Shown here: positions 25,967 to 34,909 of the stretch, one piece after another | Numbering within the stretch: position 1 is the first letter of the stretch | Layout: every line of letters starts with the position of its first letter | Source: Agromyces aureus | GTDB taxonomy: Bacteria > Actinomycetota > Actinomycetes > Actinomycetales > Microbacteriaceae | Direction: 5' to 3' | Assembly: GCF_001660485.1 (NCBI RefSeq) | Contig: NZ_CP013979.1 | Coordinates: 2,604,001 to 2,668,000 of the forward strand | DNA length: 64,000 bases | The notes under the pieces: generated by a model | What the model was told of the DNA's origin: nothing | Seen by the model: only the letters and a program-made list of their open reading frames with translations | The model's database searches: none | Program-made: the position numbers and the translations under genes

Positions 25967-26907
25967 GCCGCACACGGGGTTCCCTGCCGAGCGCCGCCGA
26001 GCAGACGGCCGCACGGTCCGAGCTGCTCGCACGCTACGACGACGCGGCGGTGGCGAGCGCGGCGACGGTCATCAGCCGCTACTCGACCTCGTTCGGCGCC
26101 GCGGCGCGACTGCTCGACGCCCCGGCGCGGCGCGGCATCCGCTCGATCTACGCGCTCGTGCGGGTGGCCGACGAACTCGTCGACGGCACCGCTGCGGCAG
26201 CCGGCCTCGCGCCGGTGGAGCTGCGTCGTGTGCTCGACGAGCTCGAGGCCGAGACCGAGGTCGCGATGACCCGCGGATTCTCGACCAACCTCGTGGTGCA
26301 CGCGTTCGCGACGACGGCGGTCGCCGTCGGCATCGGGCCGTCGCTGACGCGTCCGTTCTTCGCGTCGATGCGACGCGACCTCGACCCGAGCCCGATCCGC
26401 GACGACGAGGTCGGGCCCTACATCCACGGGTCGGCCGAGGTCGTCGGCCTGATGTGCCTCGCGGTGTTCCTCGCCTGCGAGGAGGCGGCCGACCCCACCA
26501 TGGCGCCCGACGCCGAACGTCGGCAGCGCCTCGAGCACGGCGCGGTCCACCTGGGCGCGGCGTTCCAGAAGATCAACTTCCTGCGCGACCTCGAGACGGA
26601 CTGGCGCACGCTCGGTCGCAACTACTTCCCGTGGTGCGACCCCGACGCCTTCACCGAGGCCGACAAGATCCGGATCCTCGACGACATCGACGACGACCTC
26701 GCGATCGCGGGTCGATCGATTCCCGAACTCCCCCGGCGAGCCCGCGGTGCGGTGCTCTCGGCGCACGGGTTGTTCGCCGGACTCGCCGCACGCTGCCGCG
26801 CGACCCCGGCCGCCGAGCTCATGTCCACCCGGATCCGGGTTCCGGACGCCGCGAAGCTCGCGATCGTCGCACGCTCGATGATCGCGGCGGCGGGAGGGTC
26901 GCGATGA
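25963..26907 (+). CDS. crtB: Phytoene synthase
   Basis: Squalene/phytoene synthase of 314 residues that joins two geranylgeranyl diphosphates head to head. ISRYSTSFGAAARLL, IYALVRVADELVDG (first Asp-rich site, DELVD) and QKINFLRDLETDWRTLGRNY (second site, DLETD) are present. It overlaps crtE and crtI by four bases each. C50 carotenoid synthesis begins with this enzyme and CrtI, then the CrtEb/CrtYe/CrtYf proteins downstream. Confidence 0.94.
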   Translation: MSRTRGSLPSAAEQTAARSELLARYDDAAVASAATVISRYSTSFGAAARLLDAPARRGIRSIYALVRVADELVDGTAAAAGLAPVELRRVLDELEAETEVAMTRGFSTNLVVHAFATTAVAVGIGPSLTRPFFASMRRDLDPSPIRDDEVGPYIHGSAEVVGLMCLAVFLACEEAADPTMAPDAERRQRLEHGAVHLGAAFQKINFLRDLETDWRTLGRNYFPWCDPDAFTEADKIRILDDIDDDLAIAGRSIPELPRRARGAVLSAHGLFAGLAARCRATPAAELMSTRIRVPDAAKLAIVARSMIAAAGGSR

Positions 26908-28538
26908 TCGGCGGTTCGGAGCGCATCGCGGTCATCGGCGGCGGCATCGCCGGACTCGCGACGGCGGCGCTCCTCGCGCGCGACGGACACCGCGTGACCC
27001 TGCTCGAAGCCTCCTCCGTGGTCGGCGGCCGCGCCGGAACGTGGAGTCGCGACGGCTTCCGTTTCGACACGGGCCCATCGTGGTACCTCATGCCGGAGGT
27101 CTTCGAGCACTTCTTCCGACTGTTCGGCACGAGCGCCGAGCGTCAGCTCGAGCTCACCAAGCTCGACCCCGGATACCGGGTGTACGCCGACGGCTACGCC
27201 GACGCCATCGACATCCGCTCGACGAGGGCCGAGAACGTCGCGCTGTTCGAATCGGTCGAGCCGGGCGCGGGCGCGGCGCTCGAACGCTATCTCGATTCGG
27301 CCGCGTCGACGTACGACATCGCCCGTCGCCGATTCCTCTACACGAACTTCGACGGCGTGCGCGGCTTCGCCTCCCCCGAGGTGCTGCGGGGCGCTGCACG
27401 GCTCACGGGCCTGCTGACGACGCCGCTCGACCGGTTCGCGGCACGTGCCGTGCACGACCGGCGACTGCAGCAGGTGCTCGGCTACCCGGCGGTGTTCCTC
27501 GGATCGGCGCCGTCGATGACGCCCGCGATGTACCACCTCATGAGCCACATGGACCTCGAGCAGGGCGTGTTCTACCCGCAGGGCGGCTTCTCACGGCTCA
27601 TCGAGGCGATCGCGTCGATCGCGTCGGAGGCCGGCGTCGAGATCGTCTGCAATGCGAGGGTCGAGCAGATCGAGATCACGGGCGAGTCGGAGCCGTCGGT
27701 CACGGGCGTCCGCTTCGTCGAGGCGTCGGGTGCGGTGCGGCGCGTGCCGGCCCACCGGGTCGTCTCGGCCGCCGACCTGCACCACACCGAAACCGAACTG
27801 CTCCCGCCGCACGCGCGCACCTATCCCGAACGCTGGTGGGATCGGCGCACCTCCGGGCCCGGCGCGGTGCTCGCGATGCTCGGCGTCCGCGGCGAGGTGC
27901 CCGGGCTCGCCCACCACACGCTGTTCTTCACCGAGGACTGGCGCGAGAACTTCGGCCGCATCTTCGGCGCCAACCCGTCGGTGCCCGACCCTGCGTCGTT
28001 CTACGTCTGCATGCCCAGTGCGACGGATGCCTCGGTGGCGCCGCCCGGCGACTCGAACCTGTTCGTGCTGGTTCCGGTGCCCGCCGACGTCTCGATCGGT
28101 CGCGGTGGCGAGGACGGTCGCGGCGATCGGCTCGTCGAGGCTGCGGCCGACCGGGCGATCGCCCGCATCGCGGAGGTCGCGGGTGAGCCCGACCTGGCCT
28201 CGCGCATCGTGGTGCGCCGCACCGTCGGGCCGGCCGACTTCGCGGCCGACCTGAACTCGTGGCGCGGCGGAGCCCTCGGGCCCGCCCACACGCTCCGCCA
28301 GAGCGCGTTCCTGCGCGGCTCGAACCGGTCGCGTCGGGTGCGCGGCCTGCTCTACGCCGGCGGATCGAGCGTGCCGGGGGTCGGCCTGCCGATGTGCCTC
28401 ATCAGCGCCGAGAACGTCGTGAAGCGCGTGCGCGGCGACCGCACGAGCGGCCCGCTGCCCGAGCCCGAGCCGGGAGCGCCGGTCGCACCCGCCGCTCCCC
28501 CGGCATCCACCGGCTCGAAGACCAGGGTGCCGAGGTGA
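26904..28538 (+). CDS. crtI: Phytoene desaturase
   Basis: FAD-dependent CrtI-type desaturase of 544 residues, converting phytoene to lycopene. The dinucleotide-binding start RIAVIGGGIAGLATAALLAR is followed by EASSVVGGRAGTW and FDTGPSWYLMPEVF. The C-terminal FAD site is LLYAGGSSVPGVGLPMCLIS. A Pro/Ala-rich tail of about 35 residues extends beyond the usual end. The stop overlaps the next gene as GTGA. Confidence 0.95.
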   Translation: MIGGSERIAVIGGGIAGLATAALLARDGHRVTLLEASSVVGGRAGTWSRDGFRFDTGPSWYLMPEVFEHFFRLFGTSAERQLELTKLDPGYRVYADGYADAIDIRSTRAENVALFESVEPGAGAALERYLDSAASTYDIARRRFLYTNFDGVRGFASPEVLRGAARLTGLLTTPLDRFAARAVHDRRLQQVLGYPAVFLGSAPSMTPAMYHLMSHMDLEQGVFYPQGGFSRLIEAIASIASEAGVEIVCNARVEQIEITGESEPSVTGVRFVEASGAVRRVPAHRVVSAADLHHTETELLPPHARTYPERWWDRRTSGPGAVLAMLGVRGEVPGLAHHTLFFTEDWRENFGRIFGANPSVPDPASFYVCMPSATDASVAPPGDSNLFVLVPVPADVSIGRGGEDGRGDRLVEAAADRAIARIAEVAGEPDLASRIVVRRTVGPADFAADLNSWRGGALGPAHTLRQSAFLRGSNRSRRVRGLLYAGGSSVPGVGLPMCLISAENVVKRVRGDRTSGPLPEPEPGAPVAPAAPPASTGSKTRVPR

Positions 28539-28936
28539 CCGGCGTCGTCTATCTCGCCGCGCTCCTGGCGTCGATCGGCGCGATGGCCCTCATCGACGCC
28601 CGCTGGCGGATCGCGTTCTGGCGCGATCCGCTGTCGGCGGGGGTCGCGGTCGGCGTCGGTACCGCCATGCTGCTCGTCTGGGACCTCGTCGGCATCGGAT
28701 TCGGCGTGTTCTTCCGCGGCGAGTCGATCTGGGCGACGGGGCTGCTGCTCGCTCCCGAGCTGCCGATCGAGGAGCCCGTGTTCCTCGCGTTCCTCTGCTA
28801 CCTCTCGCTCATCGTCGTGCTCGGTGTCGAACGCCTGCTCGCCGCGCGTCGGTCCTCGCGTCGGTCCGATCGCACCTCGCCGACCGCCGGCACGGTCGAG
28901 CTCGGGGCGGATGCCGCGAGGGAGGCCCGCACGTGA
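28535..28936 (+). CDS. crtYe: C50 carotenoid cyclase subunit CrtYe
   Basis: Small membrane protein of 133 residues with three hydrophobic segments and the lycopene-cyclase-domain signature LLLAPELPIEEPVFLAFLCY. In corynebacteria and relatives, two such small proteins, CrtYe and CrtYf, act together as a heterodimeric epsilon-cyclase on the C50 flavuxanthin-type intermediate. The GTG at 28535 overlaps the crtI stop. The C-terminus is a hydrophilic tail not needed for the fold. Confidence 0.87.
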   Translation: MTGVVYLAALLASIGAMALIDARWRIAFWRDPLSAGVAVGVGTAMLLVWDLVGIGFGVFFRGESIWATGLLLAPELPIEEPVFLAFLCYLSLIVVLGVERLLAARRSSRRSDRTSPTAGTVELGADAAREART

Positions 28937-29301
28937 CGTACCTGCTGATCTGCGTGCCGTTCCTGCTCGTCTCGGCGATCGTCGCCGTGGTCGCGCAGCG
29001 GAGGATCGAACCCGGGGCACGCGCCCGACGCACGATCGCCCTCGCCGTCGGCGCCGGCATCCTGCTCGTGCTGACGGCCGTGTTCGACACCGTGATGATC
29101 GCGGCCGGCCTCTTCGGCTACGCCGAGGGCACCCGGCTGGGGGCGACGATCGGGCTCGCCCCGGTCGAGGACTTCGCGTATCCGATCGCCGCGGTGCTCC
29201 TGGTGCCCGCGGTGTGGACCCTCATGACGACGCGGCGCGGCGCGGCGCGCCTCCGGGCCGCTTCCCCGGCTGACGATCACACCGAGGGAGGCGCGCAGTG
29301 A
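28933..29301 (+). CDS. crtYf: C50 carotenoid cyclase subunit CrtYf
   Basis: Membrane protein of 122 residues, second half of the heterodimeric cyclase. It contains three hydrophobic segments and the partner signature FDTVMIAAGLFGYAEGT and IGLAPVEDFAYPIAAVLLVP. It is coupled to crtYe and crtEb by 4-base GTGA overlaps, which would favour equal amounts of the two cyclase subunits. Confidence 0.87.
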   Translation: MTYLLICVPFLLVSAIVAVVAQRRIEPGARARRTIALAVGAGILLVLTAVFDTVMIAAGLFGYAEGTRLGATIGLAPVEDFAYPIAAVLLVPAVWTLMTTRRGAARLRAASPADDHTEGGAQ

Positions 29302-30200
29302 CCGCCATGCGATCCGCGCCGGCGCGGTCGCGCGCCGTGCAGGTGCTCATCTCGTCGCGCCCCATCAGCTGGATCAACACCGCGTTCCCGTTCGCTGCCG
29401 CGTACCTGCTGACCACGGGCCGCATCGACGTGATGTTCGTCGTCGGAACCCTCTTCTTCCTCGTGCCGTACAACCTGCTCATGTACGGCGTGAACGACGT
29501 CTTCGACTACGAGTCCGACCTGCGCAACCCGCGCAAGGGCGGCGCCGAGGGCGCGCTCCTCGACCCGTCGCTGCATCGCACCGTCGTGTGGGCCGGCGTG
29601 ATCACGGCCACCCCGTGCCTCGTGGTCATGCTGTGGTCGGCCGGCACGGGGCATCCGTGGTCCTGGGTCGTGCTCGCCGCGAGCCTGTTCGCGGTGTTCG
29701 CCTACTCGGTGCCCGGGCTGAGGTTCAAGGAGCGACCGGTCCTCGACTCGCTCACCTCGAGCTTCCACTTCGTGAGCCCCGCGCTCTACGGCCTCGCCGT
29801 CGCCGGTGCCTCGACGACGCCGCAGCTCGTCGCACTGCTGATCGCGTTCTTCTGCTGGGGCATGGCGAGCCACGCGTTCGGTGCCGTGCAGGACGTCGTA
29901 CCCGACCGCGAGGCCGGAATCGCCTCGATCGCGACGGCCTTCGGCGCCAGGGCGGTCGTGCGCCTCGCGCTCGCGCTCTGGGCGCTCGCGGGCGTCCTGA
30001 TGCTCGCGACCGAGTGGCCGGGACCGCTGGCGAGCCTGCTCGTGGTGCCCTACCTGGTGGTCGTGTGGCCGTTCCGCTCGATCGACGACGCGCACTCGGG
30101 CGACGCGAACCGAGGATGGCGCCACTTCATCGCCCTGAACTACGGGGTCGGGTTCCTCGTGACGATGCTGCTGATCTGGTGGGCGGCGATCCGGGCGTAG
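29298..30200 (+). CDS. crtEb: Lycopene elongase (CrtEb-type UbiA prenyltransferase)
   Basis: UbiA-superfamily membrane prenyltransferase of 300 residues with eight or more hydrophobic segments. The first Asp-rich site is NDVFDYESDLRNPRKGG, and the second DVVPDREAGIAS; both bind Mg-diphosphate. In C50 pathways CrtEb adds two dimethylallyl units to lycopene before cyclisation. As the last gene of the idi-crtE-B-I-Ye-Yf-Eb block, it indicates a decaprenoxanthin-like end product. Hydroxylation or glycosylation genes are not in the window. Confidence 0.9.
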   Translation: MTAMRSAPARSRAVQVLISSRPISWINTAFPFAAAYLLTTGRIDVMFVVGTLFFLVPYNLLMYGVNDVFDYESDLRNPRKGGAEGALLDPSLHRTVVWAGVITATPCLVVMLWSAGTGHPWSWVVLAASLFAVFAYSVPGLRFKERPVLDSLTSSFHFVSPALYGLAVAGASTTPQLVALLIAFFCWGMASHAFGAVQDVVPDREAGIASIATAFGARAVVRLALALWALAGVLMLATEWPGPLASLLVVPYLVVVWPFRSIDDAHSGDANRGWRHFIALNYGVGFLVTMLLIWWAAIRA

Positions 30201-30248
30201 GCCCGTCGAAGCGTGCAGGGAGGTGCGGCCCGCGCGTAGGCTGGCCGC

Positions 30249-30635
30249 ATGCCCACGCCGATCTCGGACTCCCCCGTGCGCATCGACGCATGGCTCTGGG
30301 CCGTGCGGCAGTACAAGACCCGTTCGGCGGCGACCGCGGCATGCCGCGCCGGCCATGTGCGCGTCAACGGCGAACGCGCGAAGGCCGCGCAGTCCGTTCG
30401 TCCGGGCGACGAGGTGCGCGTCAGGGTCGACGGCTTCGACCGGCAGCTCATCGTGCGCGCGACGCTCGTGAAGCGCGTGTCGGCGACGATCGCGGCCACG
30501 GCCGTCGAGGACCGCACGCCGCCACCGCCACCGCGCGAGACCGTCGCGATCCTCCCGGTGCGCGACCGCGGGGCCGGACGCCCCACGAAACGCGAGCGAC
30601 GAGACCTCGAGAAGCTCCGAGGCAGGGAGGCCTGA
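30249..30635 (+). CDS. S4-domain RNA-binding protein (Hsp15-like)
   Basis: Protein of 128 residues. The N-terminal S4 domain reads IDAWLWAVRQYKTRSAATAA, RAGHVRVNGERAKAAQSVRPGDEVRV, typical of Hsp15 (HslR), which binds 50S subunits carrying stalled nascent chains. The C-terminus is basic. TAGGCT (30237-30242) ends six bases before the ATG, with no Shine-Dalgarno, so it is probably leaderless. The stop overlaps the next gene by one base (TGATG). Confidence 0.87.
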   Translation: MPTPISDSPVRIDAWLWAVRQYKTRSAATAACRAGHVRVNGERAKAAQSVRPGDEVRVRVDGFDRQLIVRATLVKRVSATIAATAVEDRTPPPPPRETVAILPVRDRGAGRPTKRERRDLEKLRGREA

Positions 30636-30928
30636 TGCGCAAGGACTTCACCCACGAACCGGATGCGGACCGGTACGTGCTGCGTCTCGACGACGAGATC
30701 GCGAGCGTGCTCGACTACCGGGTGCTCGGCGATGCGATCGCGATGACGCGGGCGTTCACGAATCCGCGCCATCGCGGTTCGGGACTCGCGGGCGAACTCG
30801 TGGCCTACGCCGTCGACGACGTCGAGGCGACCTCTGGCCGCCACGTGGTGCCGAGCTGCTGGTACGTGGCCGAGTGGTTCGATCGGCATCCGGAGCGTGC
30901 GCAGCTGCTCCGCCCGCGGTCGACCTGA
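30635..30928 (+). CDS. Small GNAT-like N-acetyltransferase
   Basis: Protein of 97 residues of the short YjdJ-type GNAT group. The acetyl-CoA pyrophosphate loop is FTNPRHRGSGLAGELV (R-x2-G-x-G/A-like), followed by SCWYVAEWFDRHPE, a conserved end of this subgroup. It is translationally coupled to the S4 gene. The substrate is unknown. Confidence 0.82.
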   Translation: MRKDFTHEPDADRYVLRLDDEIASVLDYRVLGDAIAMTRAFTNPRHRGSGLAGELVAYAVDDVEATSGRHVVPSCWYVAEWFDRHPERAQLLRPRST

Positions 30929-30981
30929 TCGGTCGAGCTGCGAGCGGAGCGGACTGCGGCGCGGCCGCGGTCAGGGCCGGA

Positions 30982-31833
30982 TCAGTACCAGTCGACCGAC
31001 TGCGAGTGCGACCATGCGCTGCAGGGCGAACCGTACGAGCCGGCGATGTAGCCGAGGCCCCACTTGATCTGCGTGGCGGCGTTCGTCTCCCAGTCGGCGC
31101 CGGCCGTGGCCATCTTGCTTCCGGGCAGCGACTGCGGGATGCCGGTGGCGCCGCTCGAGCCGTTGTACGCCGTGTACGACCACTGGGATTCCTTGGTCCA
31201 CAGCTTGTTGAGGCACTGGAACTGGTCGTCGCCCCAGCCGTACATCGACGCGGCGAGCGAGCGAGCGGTCGCACGGGCGCCGTCGGGCGTGTTCGCGTTC
31301 GCGAGCGCCTGGGCGGCCTCGGCGGCGGCCGTCTCGGCGGCGATCCGCTGCTGCTCGTCATAGGCCTTGGTCGCGGCGGCGGTCTTCGCCGCTTCGGCCC
31401 TGGTCTGCTTCGTGAGGCCGACGATGGCCTCGGTCGGGATGACCTGGTAGTCGCTGAGCGAGGCGACGGAGGCCTGCAGGCCCGAGGCGTCCACCTTGCC
31501 GTCGGCGGCGGCGAGCGTCGCGTTGGCCAGCGTGATGGTGTCCTTCGCCTGCGAGGCGGCCTTGGCGGCGGCGATGCCGCTGTAGACGCCGAGGCCGTCA
31601 CGGCTCAGACCGGTCGCCTGCGTGAGCTGTGCGGTCGCGTCGATGCGCTCCTGCGTCTTCACGGCGTCCTGCACGGCGAAGCCGGTGCCGACGACCAGCC
31701 CGAGGGCGGCGACCGCACCGACCGCGATTAGACGCTGACGGTTCACGCGGCGCGTGCGGTTGCCGCGCCTTGTGTCATGGAGTTCGGGGGTGGTATTCGA
31801 GCGTTCTGAGGCTGCATTCGAGAAGGGGCGCAT
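30982..31833 (-). CDS. Secreted wall-hydrolase-like protein with C-terminal transglycosylase-like domain (paralogue 1)
   Basis: Protein of 283 residues. A basic N-terminus and one hydrophobic segment (LIAVGAVAALGLVVGTGFAVQDAV) anchor or export it. A long Ala-rich helical region follows, then a C-terminal domain of about 95 residues: SMYGWGDDQFQCLNKLWTKE, SGATGIPQSLPGSKM and WGLGYIAGSYGSPCSAW. This is the aggregation-promoting-factor/lysozyme-like domain common in Actinobacteria, with Glu in KE as likely acid. The ATG at 31833 is chosen over an upstream frame extension because the hydrophobic segment then lies in a normal position. Its paralogue is at 40247-41203, and both share a promoter element. 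Confidence 0.83.
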   Translation of the reverse strand: MRPFSNAASERSNTTPELHDTRRGNRTRRVNRQRLIAVGAVAALGLVVGTGFAVQDAVKTQERIDATAQLTQATGLSRDGLGVYSGIAAAKAASQAKDTITLANATLAAADGKVDASGLQASVASLSDYQVIPTEAIVGLTKQTRAEAAKTAAATKAYDEQQRIAAETAAAEAAQALANANTPDGARATARSLAASMYGWGDDQFQCLNKLWTKESQWSYTAYNGSSGATGIPQSLPGSKMATAGADWETNAATQIKWGLGYIAGSYGSPCSAWSHSQSVDWY

Positions 31834-31903
31834 GAATCCTGAGCGCTCGGGAATCGGGGGAATCGGGGGACGCGCCCGCCGAGCTCGGGCACAAGGCACA
31901 AAC

Positions 31904-31946
31904 TCTGCCGGTGCTTTCTGTACGGATCCTCATTTCTCGCTGTGCG
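31904..31946 (-). promoter_or_regulatory. Promoter element shared with the paralogue at 41294-41336
   Basis: On the minus strand, xxCACAG (31946-31940) is followed at fixed distance by TGAGG, GTACAGAA (-10 candidate TACAGA, 31922-31917) and CGGCAGA (31910-31904). The same words occur with identical spacing upstream of the paralogous gene. The hexamers CGCACA and TACAGA are 18 bases apart. The -10 lies about 84 bases upstream of the ATG. Confidence 0.6.
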
Positions 31947-31988
31947 GTCCATGACCGCACCCCGACTCGCCCCCGGAATACTGGGGGG

Positions 31989-32402
31989 ATGGCGCAAACC
32001 TCCGAATCCCCTGAGTTCCCCGCTTCGGGCAACCGCTGTCCCTGCACGAGCGGACTCGCATTCGGCGAGTGCTGCGGGCGGCGGATCGTCGGCGGCGAGC
32101 CCGCGCCGACTGCCGCGCAGCTCATGCGCTCGCGGTTCACGGCGTTCGCGATCGGCGACGTCGAGTACCTGCTCGCGACCTGGCATCCGTCGACGCGACC
32201 ACCTGCGCTCGACCTCGATCGCGACCTCAGGTGGACGCGACTGGACATCCTGCGCACCGAGCAGGGCGGACCGCTCGATCGCGACGGAGTCGTCGAGTTC
32301 GCCGCGCACTACCGGCACGCTGGCGAGCGCGGCGTCCAGCAGGAGGTCAGCACCTTCGTGCGAGAGCAGGGTCGCTGGTACTACGTCGACGCGCTCGACT
32401 GA
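31989..32402 (+). CDS. YchJ-like SEC-C motif protein
   Basis: Protein of 137 residues of the UPF0225/YchJ family. An N-terminal SEC-C zinc-binding motif (CPCTSGLAFGECCG) is followed by the NTF2-like body: AAQLMRSRFTAFAIGDVEYLLATWHPSTRP and HYRHAGERGVQQEVSTFVREQGRWYYVDA. Function of the family is not established. The ATG at 31989 is preceded by a GGGGGG run that may serve as ribosome-binding site. It diverges from the wall-hydrolase gene. Confidence 0.87.
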   Translation: MAQTSESPEFPASGNRCPCTSGLAFGECCGRRIVGGEPAPTAAQLMRSRFTAFAIGDVEYLLATWHPSTRPPALDLDRDLRWTRLDILRTEQGGPLDRDGVVEFAAHYRHAGERGVQQEVSTFVREQGRWYYVDALD

Positions 32403-32426
32403 ATCGGCGCCGCACCGGCCGACCGC

Positions 32427-33290
32427 TCACGCGTCGCCCGCACCGCCCTCGTGGAGGGGACGACCATCGAGCGCGAGGTAGGCGCGCTCCACGGCGCCGA
32501 CGAGCCCGTCGGCCGGGAACGGCCACTCGGCATGCGCCGCCAGCACGCCGTCGGTCGGCACGCCCAGCGCGTGCGCGGCGGCGAGTCGCTCGGCGATCAC
32601 CCGCAGCTCGCCGGACTGCCGTGCGACGAAGGCCCGGTCGACGACCGCCCCGTGCCCGGGGATCACGAGATCGCCGTCCTGCATGCCGGCGACGAGCTCG
32701 TCGAGCACGTCGGGCCAGGTCAACGGGTAGGAGCCGGAACCGTACATGGGCGGCCCCGACTCCTCGACGAGGTCGCCGAGCACCCACACCCTCGCATCGG
32801 GTACGAACAGCACCAGATCGGTGTCGCTGTGGGCCGGCGACTGCGGCAGGAGCCGCACGATGCGCGCGCCGAGATCCAGGTCGACGGGTTCATCGAGCGG
32901 ATGCGTCGGCGGCATGAGTTCGACGTCGGCCCACGCCCTGGCCGGCTCGCGCGACGGGTCGATGCGCCACGCGGCGAGTCGTGGCCCCTCGTACCGCGCG
33001 AAATGCGCCGCGATGAGCGCATGACCGTGGATCGCGACATCCGGAACGCCGGTCCTGAACGCCTGGTTGCCGAACGTGTGGTCGAAGTGGGCGTGCGTGT
33101 TCACGAGCCCCAGCACCGGCCGGTCGAAACGCGAGCGCACATCGTCGAGGATCTCGGCACCCTCGACGGGATCGCCGCCCGCGTCGACCACGAGCAGCCC
33201 GTCGGCGCCTTCGACGACCACGACGGACAGATCGAACGGTCCACCGCGGCGCTGGTGCACGCCCTCGGCGACGGTGGTCCAGGTCGGCAT
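32427..33290 (-). CDS. Metallo-beta-lactamase fold hydrolase
   Basis: Protein of 287 residues. Motif HAHFDHTFGN (HxHxDH) is near residue 66; LVVDAGGDPVEGAEILDDV precedes it, and the later metal ligands are in SPAHSDTDLVLFVPDARVWVLGDLVE and IPGHGAVVD. It probably hydrolyses a thioester, lactone or similar ester with two zinc ions; the substrate cannot be named. It is transcribed away from the alarmone synthetase gene. Confidence 0.87.
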   Translation of the reverse strand: MPTWTTVAEGVHQRRGGPFDLSVVVVEGADGLLVVDAGGDPVEGAEILDDVRSRFDRPVLGLVNTHAHFDHTFGNQAFRTGVPDVAIHGHALIAAHFARYEGPRLAAWRIDPSREPARAWADVELMPPTHPLDEPVDLDLGARIVRLLPQSPAHSDTDLVLFVPDARVWVLGDLVEESGPPMYGSGSYPLTWPDVLDELVAGMQDGDLVIPGHGAVVDRAFVARQSGELRVIAERLAAAHALGVPTDGVLAAHAEWPFPADGLVGAVERAYLALDGRPLHEGGAGDA

Positions 33291-33386
33291 GCCCGAAGCC
33301 TAGGTCATCGGCCGCGCTGCCACCGGCCTTCGACCACCGGCCTCGGTCAAAGGGAATGCAGAGGTTCGCCTCGTACGGTGGAACAC

Positions 33387-34130
33387 GTGACTGCGATCGA
33401 ACCCACCGCCGACCGCGACGCCGGCGGCCGAGGCCTCACCGAGCGGGCTCAGCGCGCGATCGAGGCGATCGACGGCAGCACGCTCGAAGAGATGCGCACG
33501 CTCCGCGATGAGACCGAGCGCTTCATGCTGCGCTACAAGTTCGGCATGGACGAGGTGATCACGAAACTCTCCATCCTTCGCGAGGAGTTCGGGCAGACGC
33601 ATGCGTACAACCCGATCGAGCACATCTCGAGCCGCCTGAAGAGCCTCGACAGCGTCATCGAGAAGCTCGAGCGCAAGGGCATCGACCCCACCTTCGACTC
33701 GATCCGCGAGACGATCACCGACATCGCCGGCGTGCGCGTGACCTGCAGCTTCGTCTCCGACGTGTACCGGGTCGCCGAACTGCTCACCGCGCAGGGCGAC
33801 ATCCGCGTGCTGAAGAAGAAGGACTACATCGCGGCGCCGAAGGAGAACGGCTACCAGAGCCTGCACCTCATCGTCGAGGTGCCCGTCTTCCTCTCGACGG
33901 GCACGCACCTCGTGCCCGTCGAGGTGCAGGTGCGCACGATCGCCATGGACTTCTGGGCGAGCCTCGAGCACAAGATCTACTACAAGTACGACGGCCAGGT
34001 TCCGTCGGCGCTGGTCGACGACCTGACGGATGCCGCGCACACGGCCTCCGAGCTCGATGCGCGCATGGAGCGACTGCACCGCGAGCTGCACGGCGAGCGG
34101 CCCTCGAGCCGTCGACCGATCGCCATCTGA
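33387..34130 (+). CDS. Small alarmone (p)ppGpp synthetase
   Basis: Single-domain RelA/SpoT synthetase of 247 residues lacking hydrolase and regulatory domains. Synthetase motifs: EHISSRLKSLDSVIEKLERK, DIAGVRVTCSFVSDVY, the guanine-stacking Tyr in PKENGYQSLHLIVEV, and VEVQVRTIAMDFWASLEHK. It makes (p)ppGpp or related alarmones from ATP and GDP/GTP. The GTG at 33387 follows TACGGT (33374-33379) by seven bases with no Shine-Dalgarno, so it is probably leaderless. It stands alone between two minus-strand genes. Confidence 0.92.
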   Translation: MTAIEPTADRDAGGRGLTERAQRAIEAIDGSTLEEMRTLRDETERFMLRYKFGMDEVITKLSILREEFGQTHAYNPIEHISSRLKSLDSVIEKLERKGIDPTFDSIRETITDIAGVRVTCSFVSDVYRVAELLTAQGDIRVLKKKDYIAAPKENGYQSLHLIVEVPVFLSTGTHLVPVEVQVRTIAMDFWASLEHKIYYKYDGQVPSALVDDLTDAAHTASELDARMERLHRELHGERPSSRRPIAI

Positions 34131-34170
34131 GCCGAGCGAGCACAGCGGGGAGCAGGCGACGTCGACGGAC

Positions 34171-34845
34171 TCAGGCGAGGGCGGCGAGCACGTCCCGGCC
34201 GGCGTCGGTCAGCTTGAGCGATCGATCGTGTGCCAGGCCGATCGCCCAGCCGCGCTCGAGGAAGGCGCTCCGGATGTCGGCGCCGAGAGCGCCCGCGATG
34301 TGCGGCCGGCGCTCGGTCCAGTCGAGGCACCCACGCACGGCCGGGCGTCGGCCCGAGCCGGTCTCGTGACGGAGCCCGATGAGCTGCGCGGCGCGCCCTT
34401 CGCCGGTGATCTCGCCGACGTCGCCGGCCACGAGCGGAGCGATCGACCCCTCCTCGACGAGCGCGTCGGCGACGACGAGCGCGACGCGGCCGGCGAGGTG
34501 GTCGTAGCAGGACCGCAGCTCGGCCAGCCGCAGCGCGGTCGACGACTGGCGGAGCGAGGTCACGCGCTGGCGCGGTGCGATGCGCTGGAGCGCCTCGACG
34601 GCATCGGCGACGCTCGCATCGGCGAGCGAGAAGTAACGGTGGCGGCCGAGGCGACGATCCACGAGCAGTCCGCCCTCGACGAGCTGCGCGAGATGCGCGC
34701 TCGCGGTCGGCGGGCGCACCCCGGCGATGGCCGCGAGCTCGCTCGCCGGGCGGGCACCGCCGTCGAGGAGGGCGACGAGCATCGCCGCCCGCGCCGGCTC
34801 GCCCATGAGCCTGGCGGGGTGGGAGAGGTCTGCGTCGCCGTTCAC
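34171..34845 (-). CDS. ArsR-like winged-helix transcriptional regulator
   Basis: Protein of 224 residues with an N-terminal ArsR-type domain: LMGEPARAAMLVALLDGGAR, ASELAAIAGVRPPTASAHLA and DRRLGRHRYFSLADA. The longer C-terminal half (SSTALRLAELRSCYDHLAGR onward) contains a conserved CYDHLAG found in a subgroup of these regulators. No Cys-x-Cys metal site of ArsR/SmtB is visible. The GTG at 34845 is probably leaderless: TACGCT (34857-34852, minus strand) ends six bases before it. It is divergent from the P450-like/PEP mutase-like pair, which it may control. Confidence 0.84.
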   Translation of the reverse strand: MNGDADLSHPARLMGEPARAAMLVALLDGGARPASELAAIAGVRPPTASAHLAQLVEGGLLVDRRLGRHRYFSLADASVADAVEALQRIAPRQRVTSLRQSSTALRLAELRSCYDHLAGRVALVVADALVEEGSIAPLVAGDVGEITGEGRAAQLIGLRHETGSGRRPAVRGCLDWTERRPHIAGALGADIRSAFLERGWAIGLAHDRSLKLTDAGRDVLAALA

Positions 34846-34909
34846 GTCGCCAGCGTACGCCGACGACGGTTCGCCGCGCGGCGAAGCGTTCCGGGCATAG
34901 CGTCGAAGC

